The position numbers and the translations under genes are program-made. Of a stretch of DNA of 64,000 nt, positions 1-12,677 are shown in pieces. Origin of the DNA: Eutypella sp. D-1 (Eukaryota > Ascomycota > Sordariomycetes > Xylariales > Diatrypaceae); NCBI GenBank assembly GCA_023313575.1, contig JAJTTP010000001.1:5828001-5892000 (forward strand). The letters are read 5' to 3'. Below the pieces are notes generated by a model. It was given only the letters and a program-made list of their open reading frames with translations. It searched no databases and was not told where the DNA came from. Position 1 is the stretch's first letter. The number at the start of each line of letters is the position of its first letter.

Positions 1-1652
1 CCGTGGAGAACTAATACGGGGGAGCGTATCATTGCTGTCAGTTTATATGGAGCAGCAGTGAGGATAAGTTTCAACGGGTGGCTTGACCAGACATACGTTT
101 GGTCGGATGGGTGCGGGCCCTGTCCCGAGGAGGAGCGCGGTTGCTGTCGCTCCGGGGACACAGCGTGGGCGTCGGTGGAGGGTCTTGTCTGGGTAGAGGA
201 GGGGTCTTGGTCGTTGCGGGCTGGTGGTGAGGGTGCTGGGGGTCGTTCTGGGCTGGGGCCGGTGCTGTGGTAGCTGCGGCGCGTGGTTGTCGTTATACCA
301 AAAATATTGCTGGTGATAAGTTAGCAATTGTACAAGAATATTGTGAGGTGTTAGGCTTACTTTTGAGACATATTTTTGGGGGCGGGGGGCTTTTTAGATG
401 ATGTTGAGGAAAAGGAAGAAGAAGAGAAAAGAAACATAACGGGGACGAGAAGGGTGGGATATAACATACTACTACGGGAGAGGGATAGGGGGAAGGCACT
501 GTTCTTTTGGCTTTTCAGTTAAGGAAAGAACCATAAAGTTTGCGGAAGAAGGTGCATGGAACAGATGGCACAACCCTATATCAAGAAAGGTTTACACATA
601 ACGTATACAAAAACTCTATGTATTATGCAGTTGCTACCGCCCGTTTACATCACAAGGAGATTGCCAAAAGGACGCAATAATGAACTTCTATTATCCACAT
701 TAACTTCTTCTTCCTCCAATACGTCTTCAGCCGGACTTGCCGCTCGTAAGAGCGAGCAGGAAACACATGCATCCTCTCGAACCCCAGCCGATCACCCTGC
801 CCTCACGAACAGCGAGATATCGTACAGTAAGCTTCCCAGTAACAGTCGAACAGTTAATTATAACCTGGCAAAATCTGTATAATACCCTTATGATCACTCG
901 AATAAACATATCATTACGGTGTTAAGTGACAGTAATATGTGGTTATTCCAATCCGACCACACTTCTGCACGTAGACTGGATTAAGGTAAGGTGAAAGCAT
1001 GCAGTACTCTTCCCGACTCCGGCCCACACCGGGAAAACCGTTGAGAAGGGACCGGCACCTCTTCGTACTGGCTGGAGTGTTGAATTGGCTCGGCCGCTGG
1101 CTGCTTGGCATCTTGGGATTCTGATAGTAGAGAGTGCCTTTGATCGCCCAAGGCGTATGAGGCCTTGTTTCCAAGCACATTCAAACAGAACTCGTGGGTT
1201 TTCTCTCAAATTCCCGGATGTCGATGTCGGAAATAAATGGTGCCCCAGACAACAGCGAGATCTGGTTCTGTGACGTTAGGGAGGTGAACCCAAACTGTGT
1301 TCTCAGAGGCGGGTTAACATGGCTGGCTGATCTTGTCTTTAAGTATTAGCTGGATAACACCAGGACAAACGATGCCCTCTGGGGGGGATGGTGGGCACCT
1401 AGGTGTTTGTGGAAATGCTCCCAGTACCTTCCATCCTGAAAAACCTTCTACGGCAAAAATGACGACAGAGTGGTATTTTCTCGACAAAGTTGTAATTCTA
1501 TCTAGGGCTGTTCCTTCTTACCCTCAACCGTAGGGCCATACTTTCTTCTCCTAAATGGAGAGTTTCCGCCTAAAACTGGGATAGAAAGGGGAAAGACCCA
1601 CATTACAATTTTAATGGAATAGGGTAGGTAACGCCCCCCTTATAAAGGGGTC
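1..1652. other. Intergenic, no supported gene
   Basis: Mixed-composition sequence with only short overlapping reading frames of no recognisable family. Purine-rich and poly-G stretches occur around 370-440. I see no tRNA boxes and no splice-linked coding chain. Confidence 0.5.
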
Positions 1653-2010
1653 TTACTTACCTACACTTCGATCAATGCTCTCCTCAATAGATGCCTGCAA
1701 ACGATCATCTGCAGTATCCTCACCGGCCGGAGCGGTCGCCTGGAGGACCGCATCAGTGAGATCATAAAAAGACAGGAGCCCCTCATGACTAGGGCCCTCG
1801 ACCGCGGAGGTGGTGGTGGCGGCCAGGCTGTCATCAGGTAATGCTCCAGGTGCGACAGCAGGGTCCGTGCCAGGCTGCACCTCGGGAACGACAGTTGAAC
1901 TCGTGTCGGGCGGTGCCTCAGGGGCGGCAGCTAGGTTAACATTGGGAAATGCAGCATGAGCGGCAGTCACGCCCTAACCAGGTGCCGGTGCCTCAACAGA
2001 GGTGAGCGGT
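1653..2010 (-). pseudogene. Ala/Pro-rich reading-frame fragment with an in-frame stop
   Basis: A 105-residue minus-strand frame starts at 1970 and is rich in Ala, Pro, Thr and acidic residues. Its C-terminal part reads as an acidic helix (DDRLQASIEESIDRS). The same frame continues upstream of the Met through one TAG into a further Ala/Pro stretch (..VEAPAPG), so this may be a longer low-complexity protein broken by a stop, or chance GC-rich coding potential. No domain is recognised. No homologue can be named. Confidence 0.25.
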
Positions 2011-2617
2011 TCAAAGTCAGACAGATTAGGTACCTAGGTAGGTACCTTAGGAGGTCCTGGGGAAGGAAGCGGAGAGTGGTTGAAAAACCTGACGATATTG
2101 AATATTAGGAAGGAGAAACAAAAAAAGGGGGGGGGGGGGGAGGGCAAGGGGGGAAAGGCTAAGTGCAAATAACCAGTATATAAGAAGTGTATAATCATGG
2201 CTTTAGGCTTTATTATACATTCCTAATATATATCCCTGGTTATTCAAACTGAGAGGTCCAGTGTTATGATAGTTAGTGCCACGCAGTAGTAGTAATGATA
2301 TACTCAGGAGGAGTTAAGTGATTTTCTCGCCAACTCCTACAGGTTCACTCGTGAGCCGGACTAACATATCGTCCAGGATATATCAGGAGAAATCTAAGCA
2401 CCAATCATGTTTTTTTTCCCTTCTTAGTCTGATTGGTGTAGTTCGCAACGATTAAAAAGGTCTTAATATCTTTTAGTAGCAGTAACTAGGTACCATCCTA
2501 ATTGCGGGAGACAGAAGGCTTCACAAAAAACAAAGAAATTGTCTAAGCTGGTAAGATTGGGTGGGTCAGGGGTTAGGGGGGTCCTCTCTTTTTTGTTCTA
2601 GGAACGAATTAAAAAGT
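2011..2617. other. Intergenic 3' flank of the eIF3m gene
   Basis: AT-richer sequence with a G-run near 2127-2141 and no reading frame of note. It lies downstream of the minus-strand eIF3m stop and probably holds its 3' UTR. Confidence 0.5.
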
Positions 2618-4011
2618 CTAGTCGTCGTCGTCAGTCCGCTCCTTTCTCGGAGGAGCCCGCTCACCACCGCCGCGCCGACCGCCTCCGCCTCTGCCGCCTC
2701 CGCCGCCGCCCTCGTGTCCACCGCTGCCTAATCCGGCATTCGCCACCTTGCGCTCCAGCTCATCGATCTCGCGCTTCCGCTGCGCCTCGGCGTTGCTCTG
2801 CTCCTTGCGGAGGGTGACGGCGACGTTGCGCAGCACGGAGCGCCAGCTGTCGATCCGGTCGCCCAGCTCGCGCCACTGCTTCTCGCCGAAGACGCGGTAC
2901 GTCGTCCGGTGGACCAGGAAGACCTGCTTCTGCTGGGACAGCTTGCCCTCGACGAGGCCGGAGCGGATGACGTCGATGGTCCACAGCTCGACCTGCTCGG
3001 TGGGTATCTGCAGCGCCTGCGCGATGCTCTTGTAGGGGATCTCGCGGCTCGAGATGCTAGCTGCTAAGCTCGCGAAGGTCAGGAGGCGCATCTTACGGTG
3101 CAGCTTCTCGGCGTCCAGGTGCTCCTTCTCGATGAAGCCGTCGTGCTCCTCGTTGAAGTCGTTGTAGTCCTCCAGGTCCTTCTCGGCGAAGATCTCCAGC
3201 AGCTCGAAGTAGACGGGGTGCGAGTCGGAGAGAGACTGTACGGCGGGTAAGGCGAGGAGGTCTTGGAAGTCGTAGTGCGTGGTGGCTAGGAGGGCGGCCT
3301 TGACGGCGCGGAGGGAAAGCCGTTGGGCGTCCTCGGACTTCAGTTCGGCATCGTCGAAGAGGCGTATAGCCTTAAGAAGGTATTCATACGATGCTCTACA
3401 AGATGATCATGATATTGTTAGTTATTGTCTAATAATGAAAGTGAAAAATGAAGAGCGTACTTCTCATCGCCCGCCTCTTGTGCGGCCTCGGCAACCTGTT
3501 CGTATAGTTTCCGCTGGTCCTCCTCGCTGGTCTTCCACAGCTTAAACCAGGCCTCGAGGTTGGGTAAGTATCGCTTGATGTTCTCGAAGGCACCGTTCTG
3601 TTTGACGAAGCGCACGATGGCACCGAAGACGTTGTACCGGAAACTGTTATCGGGGGCCAGCTGGTTGAAGATGTTGGAGAGGGCGTTCAGGGCGAGGCTG
3701 GGACCGTTCACGGGGGAGGAAGTGACGGGTTTGGAGAGGTTTTCGCAGACGCGAGGGAGGAATTGGCCGATATTCTCGGACTGCAAGACGAGGTAGACGA
3801 GGAGATTGTAGGCGGCGGTAAACTCCTTCTCGGGCTGGTTGTTGAGAGCGGGGGATGCGGTAACTATCTTCTTGAGAACTTCATCTTTCTGATCCTTCTC
3901 TATTAGAGGCTTGACCTCATCGCCGACGGCAAGGTAATCGGCCATCTCCTGCGCCAGATCGGCGAAGGAGCCGTCGACGAAGACGAGCTGCGGCTGAGGA
4001 GGGGCAGCCAT
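2618..4011 (-). CDS. Eukaryotic translation initiation factor 3 subunit M (PCI domain)
   Basis: eIF3m is a PCI-domain subunit of the cytosolic eIF3 complex, which recruits the 43S pre-initiation complex to mRNA. Two exons: 4011-3461 and 3395-2618; the 65-nt intron (3460-3396) has a GTACGC donor, a CTAAC branch site and a TAG acceptor. The join gives 442 aa. The helical-repeat N-terminal half ([20 protein letters not shown] at the start) leads into a PCI/winged-helix region at about residues 210-375 ([19 protein letters not shown], then [17 protein letters not shown]), followed by a charged helix and a Gly/Arg-rich tail ending in four Asp. I chose the Met at 4011 because the family homology begins there. 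The frame stays open upstream to 4422, but that part is low complexity and is probably 5' UTR. Length and domain order are normal for fungal eIF3m. Confidence 0.93.
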
Positions 4012-7000
4012 GTTGGGGGGCGGGGGCTTTTTGGATGTGATGACGATAGATGATTTTTTTCCGAATCGAATGAATCTTGTTGTCGGATAGTTATAGGTCG
4101 GCGTAAGTCCGGGGCCTGGGGCTTGGTCGGAGGGTGGAAGGGGGGGGGGATAGGCAACAAATGGAAATTTGTTGTTGGGCCCTTGAAGTGGGAGGAGAGA
4201 CTTTTCAGGTGACTTTTTTCGGAGTGACTTTTTTGTTAGTAGGCTTGTTAGGTTTGCCCGTCTGAATGGAGGGGCTACTGCTTCTCCTTCTACAGTACTG
4301 GTGGTGGTAGTGGTGTGTGTACCTTTGTACCGCTCTAATCGATAGGAAATGGCTAGAGCTGGTGGGATATTTATCAGGGCCCGATAATTAGCCGGGTCGT
4401 CAGCGTAGCGCCGGCCCGTCACTTTTTGGCCAGGTGTTGGCCAGCTGCAACCTTCGAATTTTATAAAGTCTTATTGCCAACCCCCGGCTCCCCGGCTCTA
4501 ACATTTATTAACAACCTTGAACCTTGGAAGTTGTCAAGATTTGATATTTGTCGTTTTATTAAAGGGTCGCCTGGGCCATTAGATTTGTCCTTAAACCCGT
4601 GTACATCCTGGATTACTCGATGAATGCACACGACCATTTGTTCGCATCTGTAATTATTGAGTTTCCGCAGAATCTCACCTGGCGGAATTGCAATGTGAGA
4701 GGGAGTCAAGTTATTCGTCCCAATTCTCGCTCCGTAATACCTGAATACGTACTTACATACGCCATGAATTCTCAACGGTGATGTTGGTCTACCTACACCG
4801 CGGCTCGAGAGGCTATGACGGAGAGAGAGAAAGAGTTCCACTCCGAATCGATTCGCGCCGATCCATCAGCCCAGTCCTCCCGGCCCATCGTATCAATCTA
4901 ATCTAGTTCCATTAACCAGACTTTTGCCCAGGTACATTACGCACCTTAGCGTCGCGCGCGCGCGTGTGCTGAGCGATACTGTAAATTGCCCGCCAACCTC
5001 TCTCCTCCCCCCACGCGCGCCACGGGCCATGGCCCCCCTGCCCGCCCCTGAGCATTCGGGGTCGTCGGGAACCACTCGGCAGGGCTGGACCATGCTAAAA
5101 ATGAAACAAGCATAAAATAAAAGTCAAGTAACTGTATCTATGCAACTCTTTTACCCCCCACACTCACTCCCTTACATATTTATTGTATGTAAGTGCAAGA
5201 GTGCATCGTATCAATGACTGGCTTTTCGGGACTTGTACGGTGTTGTATGAAAAGGTATCTACGCTGATAGTTAGGTATTGGTTGGTGTAAAGACCCCGAC
5301 CCCGAAAAGAGCCACTCCTTCTTACAAGGTAATGATCTACTCTTGTTCCCTGAGAAGATCAGTGCGGCAGCGCCCAGCGGCGGCGGCGGGCAGAAGAGCC
5401 GCGCTACCAAGTTCGGAGTACTATTAATTAGTCCAGTCCGTCCGAGGGCGTAGCCCGAGCGAACGAAACCATGCCGCTGCGGGTAGGAGGAGGGCAGAGA
5501 TGAGCTGCCACTTTCGCAGTCAATCTTTCGTCTGATCTCACGTGCATGCATAGATAGGTCAGATAGGTAGGTAAGTAAAGTCGGCAGGCAGTTATATAGG
5601 CGGTATACTATGGGACATGTAGTGTAGTAGTAAAGGTGGATTCGATCGCATGTGGAAGCCGAAGAAGAAGAAAAGTACGAAAGTACGCTACGCTACGTAA
5701 TGGAACACGCGACGGACGGAAATAGAACAAGGCCATGTAATATTACAGGGGGTTGGTTTACTTTATCGCAAGCGGGAAAAGGTTGCTTCGGGAGATGGAT
5801 GAGTGTGAAGAAGGAAGCAAAAAAGAACAAGGAACCGGGTGAGATGAGATGAGTAGTTCATCGATCTTGAGTTAGTTAAGTTTCATCCCGTCAATCTTTG
5901 AATTTCTCTTCCCCCTTCCCGTTCTCGCCTTGATATTCGTCATTCGCTTCATTACATACGCTCATTTTTTATTATTTTATTTTGATATTGTGTCCATTCG
6001 TTCGAAAGCAGCCAGCCCATCCCAGCCCAGCTCAGCCAATACCCAGTCGACGTCTGGTCAAGCTGTTATGACGGGAAACTTTATAGACATACCTACCTAC
6101 ATTAGACAGAGCCTGACTTGACTTGCTGTTAACTTGCTGTCAAGCTGACGACCCCCCCAATCCGACCCTGCCAATCTTTGTTATCCAGCCAGCCAGCCAG
6201 CCAGCCCACTACCCCCCCGGGGACTCGAAACCGGTTCGTGCGGGCCAGTCAATAGCCGTATCGCGGCTCCATCTGCAACTTCGGCCAGCCAGCCAGCCAA
6301 GTCGTCGCCAGTCTATTGGACCCCAAGTTCTTCTTCTCTTTGCTCACGACGACTCGGAATTTGTGTCGAGGGTTGTTAAGGCGGGGTTTATGGACCTATT
6401 TACCATTTTCTAATTCTTTACTTTCCCTTGTTCTATTTTCTCTTGAATCTTTCTCCTCTTTTATTTTATTTTCATTTTGACCGCCGGATCTACTAGTTAG
6501 AGGTTTTATATATGTACTTGTAGACATAATCCACCATCCCCAAACGGGCCGCGCCTCTTCTCCTAAGACTGGGCAAGTCCAATACCGTCCGTCTCACTCG
6601 CCGACCAGATATCCTGGACTATATACAAACACACACACACATAAAAAAAAGGGACTTGCCGCGACTGGTCAGGCGATCATATAATATTGCATTGCATGCT
6701 TAGGCAGGCTTGTTCGCGTCCATAATTTCCAAGCCGATACTTTGATTAATTTTTTTTGTTGCCTCCTCCTCTTATCGCCCTTCTTTCACCTTTCTTCACT
6801 TACGACCTTGCCAATCCTAGGAGGGGAATGTTTTAAGGGAGGAAGAAAAAAAAGAAGTAATAATACCACCCACCTGCAAAAATATATACAAGGAACCCCG
6901 ACTGGATAACTCGACCGAATACATAGCAGCCGACGGACTTCCGCACCGAAAAGGAACCAAAACCCCCAACATCCCGGCCGACGATCTTACAACGCTCCGA

Positions 7001-7486
7001 CCACCAACACCAGCACCACGAAATAAGGGGTGTGGGGGGTTTTTCGTGAGGTCAAAAGGAAGGAAGGGGGATCGGAAGATACTGGCTAGCTAGTGGGTTG
7101 GTTAAACCACTAACTACTTGGGTAAATACAAGCATTTGCGCCGGCCGGAAAGGCAGGGCAGGGTAAGGCTAAGGGTAAGAGAAGAAAGAAGGAAAGAAGA
7201 AGAAAAAAAAGAGAGACTTTTCTTCGGGTTTTTATAATCAGTATTTATTCGCAAACCAGCCAGATCGCAAAATCCCATCACAGACGACGATAACGACGAT
7301 AACCCGCCGGCTGCTCTCCTATCGGCATCCGCCCACCCACCACCAACCCCGAGCCCCGCGCTAGCTTACTTCGGTATCCATACTTCCAGGGCTACTTACT
7401 TACTACCAGCACATAAAGTCTCAGAAAGGAAAGGGGAAAGACAAGGGAAGCAGGAGAAGGAGAAAAAGAAAAAGAAAAAGGGAAGA

Positions 7487-7756
7487 ATGCCAGTGTGGGA
7501 CCGCCTGCGCGGAGTCCAGAGAGAAGACGGAGGCGGGGCGCCGACGCCCTCGAGACAGAAACTGGAGGCGTGGCAGAACGCGCGCTCGCAGTCTCCGTCT
7601 CCATCATTGCTGTTTAGGGCTGGCGGCGCAAGGGGAGGCGGTGGAGGCGGGATCCAGGGCGGTAATAGCCAGTACTCGTATGCGATCAGCAGTGGGCCGG
7701 ACCCGGGGCCGGGGCCGGGGTTGAAGAAGAAGCGGGAGATCGGAGGCGGAGGGTGA
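7487..7756 (+). CDS. Weak candidate small ORF or first exon (Gly/Pro/Arg-rich)
   Basis: An 89-codon frame starts in a reasonable context (aagggaagaATGCC) and has a basic, Gly- and Pro-rich product. It ends in a Gly run immediately followed by GTGAGT, a good donor, so it could be a first exon with an unknown partner. No downstream acceptor could be linked in frame and no domain is recognised. The composition could equally reflect purine-rich UTR sequence. Confidence 0.2.
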   Translation: MPVWDRLRGVQREDGGGAPTPSRQKLEAWQNARSQSPSPSLLFRAGGARGGGGGGIQGGNSQYSYAISSGPDPGPGPGLKKKREIGGGG

Positions 7757-8805
7757 GTTTTTTTTTCTTTCCTTTTTTGTGAAGTTCCCTTGCATCCATT
7801 TCATTTTCCAACATCCCCGCACCCCCCCTTTTTTATTGCTTTTTCTCTTATCCGACCGGGTGCTTTGCTTTCCAATATCAAAAAATTTAGGGGGGGGGGG
7901 AAGGGGGGAAGTAGCCCCCGCCGTCCTTGCTATCCATCCCAACCCCCTCTCTGGGCCCCCCAATCCAACGCTTCATTGCAACATCGACGGTGTCTACCTG
8001 GCTGGTCGGCTTTTTTGGCTGGCTGAAGAAACCTAAGTAGGTCAATTATGGTCAATTATTGAATGATAACCGTGGAGCTTACTACTACCACATACCTACC
8101 TACCCCTATCTACAACCCACCCCCCTTACCCCCTTATAATTCCGGTATAGAGCGTGCATTAGCTCTGAGACCTTGGGATCAGCTCAAGCCTACCTTGCCT
8201 TACCTACCTAGGGTGACTCCCCATGCCACCACCACCACCACCAGCAAGGTCCCGGTATTATCGGGATCCTGCAGGGGATTGCGCCCGGGGTGGTGGGGGA
8301 TTGGGAAGAGCGGGGGCTGAATTCACTACACTAAGAAGGATGACGCCGCCGGCGCATCGCTTGCACGCTGGTGAGATGCCTCACCTCACCTAAGTAGGAT
8401 TGGAAAATGTCTGTCTACATGCCTACGTATTCTAGGCTGCGACATAACTCCCCCGACAGGCATAAGCGAGATTGATTGATGAGATTGATTGATTCAAGCT
8501 GAGAGTTTGAATACGTCGGAGCTGCGCAACATGATTCACCTGCAACTCTCACATACCCGACCCGTGGACCGATACCACCTTCCTAGATGTTATTCTGACG
8601 GGTTTGATTGATTGGGCCGATTAACTAATATACGGAGTACTGCACTACGTTACACCACATTCGCATTATACATATTGACATATTTACTTACACGTTTACA
8701 CGTTTTACGCATTTACGCATCTACGCATCTACGCAATTTCACATGCTTGTGTTGCGGCCCTTCTAACAACATTTAGAAGTTGTTGTCCTTGTCCCACAAA
8801 CCGAA

Positions 8806-8930
8806 CCAAACCAAACCAAACCAAACCACCCACAGTTTCAGCTCTGCGTTTTACGGGAGTGGCATTTGCATTTTCCTTTCTAACCAAACACACGCATTAC
8901 TTACTTTCACACACACACACACACACACAC
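8806..8930. repeat. Simple repeats upstream of the 8962 gene (CCAAA and CA)
   Basis: Four CCAAA units at 8806-8825 (plus CC) and a (CA)11 microsatellite at 8909-8930 lie 30-160 bp before the start codon at 8962. They are within the likely promoter or 5' UTR. No function is claimed. Confidence 0.8.
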
Positions 8931-8961
8931 ATACACGCACACTACCAGTATAGGCAGCAAG

Positions 8962-11442
8962 ATGCTAACCCCGCGACGCCCTAGCAACATCAACACCACC
9001 ACCACCACCACCAACAACAGCAACAACAACAAACTCGCGACAGCCCCGAGACAATCTGCAAAGAACCCCGCATATCGCGATTCCGACTACGGACGTCCGT
9101 CCGTGGCCGCCAACTACGCCGCCCAGCAGCTGCGGAGAGAGGCTTATCATCACGATCATGATAATGATGATGATGCTGTGAACGACGGCGTCTCCCCGCC
9201 GAGCTCACCGGAGGCTTCGCGCCCAAATCATCGGTAGGTACAAATCGCATCTTTATTATCTTTCGTCATTATCTTCTGTCGGGGGGTTGTTGCATAATGC
9301 AGCATCTGCATGACAAAGGGATTAGCCGTTCCTCTGTTCCCTCTTTGTTCTAGGTTACTCGAAGGGGGGAGGGGGGATAAGCTGTTGGTTGCTTTGCTTC
9401 GTTGTGTAGGAGAACATGCTATGCGTTCACCAGAGGAAGCAGAATAAGAATAATGAGAATGAAGAAGACCAAGATGTCGTACTGTTACAGGTAAACTCAA
9501 GAAAGTATCATATATACTAACAACCGCCCCCGCGTTCTCCCCCTACTCTAGCGACGCCAGCGATGTTTCTCCGATCGATGAAATACCAGACATGTCTCAA
9601 TTACCCCTACCTACCACCACCGCTGCCAACAGCAGCAGCATTCCCACCCTACGCAGAGAGCGCCGCAAGAACTCCGATGCCGCCGCCGCCGCTCTGCACC
9701 GACAGAAATCTACCGAGCGCCTGACCGCCGCCGCCGCCGCCAGAGCCAACCTCAAGAAACCCCGCCCTTACGGTAATGACGTACGATGGGATCCGGACAC
9801 CGGCGAGCCCACCACGAGCGATAAGGGAAGGCCGTCGCAGATCGATCCGCGCGAGTTCGTGCACGGTCTGGGAAATCGCCAAACCTCTGGTGGCTCCCAG
9901 AACGTCTCGCCCCGCCATATCAAGCAGGCTCAGCAGAATCAATCCGCTTTTGATGAGCGGGTGCGTCGGATGCGCGGGGGTCCTGACGTCGAAACTGAAC
10001 CCAAATTTAAGTCTGAACGCAAGCCTGCTGAACAACCCGCACCACGACCCGAATGGCGCGGCGCCAGTGGTCGCGCACCCCTTGCCCAGCCTCTACACGA
10101 TGCGCCTAATGCGCCTCCTTTGAAAGCACCGCCCAGGACCGAGAAGCGGATATTGTCGACTCTGCGTGGTGCTCTGAATTCGGCGACTAACACGGTCAGT
10201 CCTAGGAGCGTGTCGACGCCCGTCACCCGAAAACCAGGCGCGGGTGAGATTACTCATAGTAGCAATAATAATCACAATAACAATGACAATAATAATGGGG
10301 GGGTTGTCGGGAATCCATCATCGACTGCTGCGGGACAGCAGAGAGACTCGACCCCGCCGGCCCCGGCCAATTCCGATTCCAAGGCAGAGGTGCATCCAGA
10401 AACACACCGCCCTCGCCCCCCGTCCGACGATCATCTGCATATGAGGGGAGCTAACAACAGCGACGCGGCCGATCCACACCACCACAACCACCACCAACAA
10501 TTGCATGTCCCCTCGAATGAGAAGGCCACGAAGCGGAAATCTATAGGCGCCGCCTCGACGATAACAACGACAACAACGACAGGACACAAGTCGCATCCGC
10601 CAGACTCCCAACCCTCACAGCAACCTAAAATCGTAGCACCCCCCGTCCCTACCGACGATTGGGTGCAGCCGCCGTCACGATTCAGCATCACCACGTACGA
10701 GACGTCGAACCACACGGCTTCACAGCGACCGAGCACGGACTCGGAAGCCCCGCCGCTCCCAGCACCGTACGCCGCAGCGGGCCGACCACACACGCCGTCG
10801 TCCCCCCTCCACCGCCCCTCGTCCGCGACCTCGAACAACTCCATCATGGAGCGCCGCCGCCCCATCGTCGCCGGCTACGAGAAGAGCCCCCGCCTCAGCC
10901 CCTCCGACCCCGTCCGCATCAGCCTCGCAGCCACGTACCTGAGCCCCGCGGAGCTAAAAGCCCGGCCCCGCCCCGCCTCCTCCGCGTCTTCCTCCGCCTC
11001 CCGCCAGGCCGAATACGCCGCCCTCTCCATCCGGCCCGTCAGCCAGGACTCGGCCGCCGCCCCGCGGGGTGGCAAGGGCGGCGGCGCAGAGAAAGACCTC
11101 CCGCCCGCACCACCGGAATCCGATCCCGCGACGGCGGGGGACGCGGTCGCGCGGATCTCGGCGCGCTTACAAGCGGTGTCGAACCGCCGCGCCAACGTGA
11201 CGACGGCGATCCGGCAGATGACGGAGCTGATGCCCGAGGCGGACGGGATCTACGAGAGCGCGGCGGTGCAGAAGAAACGCGAGGCCGAACGCAGGAAAGT
11301 CGCCGCCCTCCGCGCGGAACTTGCGGATTTGGAGCGTGATCATCATGATCTCGGCTTGAGCCTGTATCGTGCCCGCAAGAGGGCCGATCGCGATGCTGAG
11401 TTTGAACCTACTACTCTTTGGGTTAGACGGGTTACTGGGTGA
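8962..11442 (+). CDS. Conserved fungal low-complexity protein with C-terminal coiled coil
   Basis: Exon 1 is 8962-9233, and the last exon is 9552-11442, starting 'c gac gcc' in frame. The last intron, 9491-9551 (61 nt), is canonical: GTAAAC donor, TACTAAC branch site at 9515-9521, TAG acceptor. An 81-nt middle exon (9410-9490) fits between them without changing frame, giving 747 aa; skipping it (one 318-nt intron) gives 720 aa. Numbered without that exon, the N-terminus is Thr/Asn/His-rich. A basic conserved-looking core follows (LHRQKSTERLTAAAAARANL then YGNDVRWDPDTGEPT, about residues 118-175). Then comes a long Ser/Pro/His-rich disordered stretch, and a charged coiled coil at about 620-700 (RKVAALRAELADLERDHHDL). 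I recognise no catalytic domain; a scaffold or signalling adaptor role would be a guess. Confidence 0.75.
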
Positions 11443-12677
11443 GCGCGGGAGGGGGGATGCTTGTGTGGGTGGATGGATGGATGGATGAATAGAGGGGATG
11501 AATGGACGGATGGATGATGATGAATTAGGCAAGACGCGAATTGGATGGGGACGCCCTCATGCCGTGGAATTTATGTTTTCAATTGCGTCTTCTATTCTAT
11601 TTCTGGTTGCTTGTTTTTTTTTTACCATGGCGGAAACCGAGCCGAGCTTTTGGGGGGGTTTTTCCTTCTGCCTTTTTTTTGGGGGGGGGGGATCATTTCG
11701 CGTTTATTGTTACCACCATCATCATCGTCATCATCGTCATCATCGTTGTCGTCTTGTTGGCTTAGCTAAGTTATCTTTTCTAGTTCTGTTTTATATACCC
11801 TCTCGCGCCGGATTTTTTTTTTCTTTTCCTTCGGGTGAAAAACGTGCTGTTGCTGCTGATTTCCGGTAATTGGGTATTGGGTACTGGTATCTAAGTACTT
11901 TTACGTGAGTCCTTGCTCGTACCTGAGCCTTTTTTCTTTTCTTTTCTTTTTTTCTTCTTTTTTTTTTGGACTCACTCACTCCTCTGTGATATATCCCCGA
12001 CTAGAATTAAGGCTTTTTGGGTCTTTGCGTTTGAAGGGGGCGGGGGGTAGTGGGTGAGGACCTGCTTTTCAGGGGGAAATGTGGAAATGGACTGAGTTGG
12101 GCGAATAGAGGGTATTTCCGTTGTGTTGTGCTGCATTGCCTCCCGTCGGAGACCTTTCTGAACGGGGTACCATAGGGAAGCGCGAAGGTGGCAATTAATT
12201 ACTCTTACTTACCCTTATTCTTCTTGCCGTTTGGTCTTCTTCCCCTGCCTTAACTGAGTTTGATGCGGTGCACCCCTGGGCCCTTGTTTGCTACTTACCC
12301 TAGCTGCCTGGGAATGCCTTCCTTACCTATACTACATACCCCACTACCAGTCCTGTCCCTATACAAAAGAATAACCATTAAAGACATGTCATAAACCCAG
12401 CTTCCAAGATGATAGATAGCTTAGTTATCAATTTTGCGCTATCGTAGACGGACGAAAAATCTAATGGCTGCGCTGCCCTAATGCAGTCAGTTAACTGACA
12501 AGGTAGACTGCCTACCTAACTAGGCCTGCCTCGCAATACAATACAATGTCCGATAGACCGAGCGAAACTGGTTTATTTACAAGTTATGGCGACCTATCGA
12601 TCTCTCAGATGGGGGAAAAAAAAGGACCATTCAGAGGGAGGGAGGGAAAAGAAAAAGGAAAATAAAAAAAAAGGAAA
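11443..12677. other. Intergenic, AT/pyrimidine-rich
   Basis: Downstream region of the 8962 gene. GGAT/ATGG repeats near 11470-11515, T-runs and CATCAT-type repeats near 11713-11745. Short frames here are repeat-driven. The poly-A at 12664-12672 is the Pol III terminator of the tRNA-like unit read from the minus strand. Confidence 0.5.
12664..12672 (-). terminator. Pol III T-run terminator
   Basis: Nine consecutive A on the plus strand, read as T9 on the minus strand, beginning 5 nt after the 3' end of the tRNA-like unit. A T-run of this length is a strong RNA polymerase III terminator. Confidence 0.75.

Larger units (their letters stand above)
4012..8961. other. Long intergenic tract between divergent genes
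   Basis: About 4.9 kb between the divergently oriented eIF3m (minus) and the gene at 8962 (plus), so it should hold both promoters and 5' UTRs. It contains many simple-sequence patches (CAGC repeats near 6180-6205 and 6285-6300, polypyrimidine tracts, TACC repeats near 8093-8105, CCAAA repeats 8806-8827, CA repeat 8909-8930). Apart from one weak candidate at 7487 I see no coding chain. Unannotated UTR introns or a non-coding RNA are possible but not visible. Confidence 0.5.

Noticed and set aside
5180..5551. 123-codon minus-strand frame and neighbouring short frames in the 4.4-8.9 kb tract
   Set aside because: No domain, no splice-linked partner, composition typical of intergenic DNA; overlapping frames on the other strand are equally long.
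10659..11339. 226-codon plus-strand frame and several minus-strand frames inside the 8962 gene
   Set aside because: Out-of-frame shadows of a GC-rich low-complexity coding exon.
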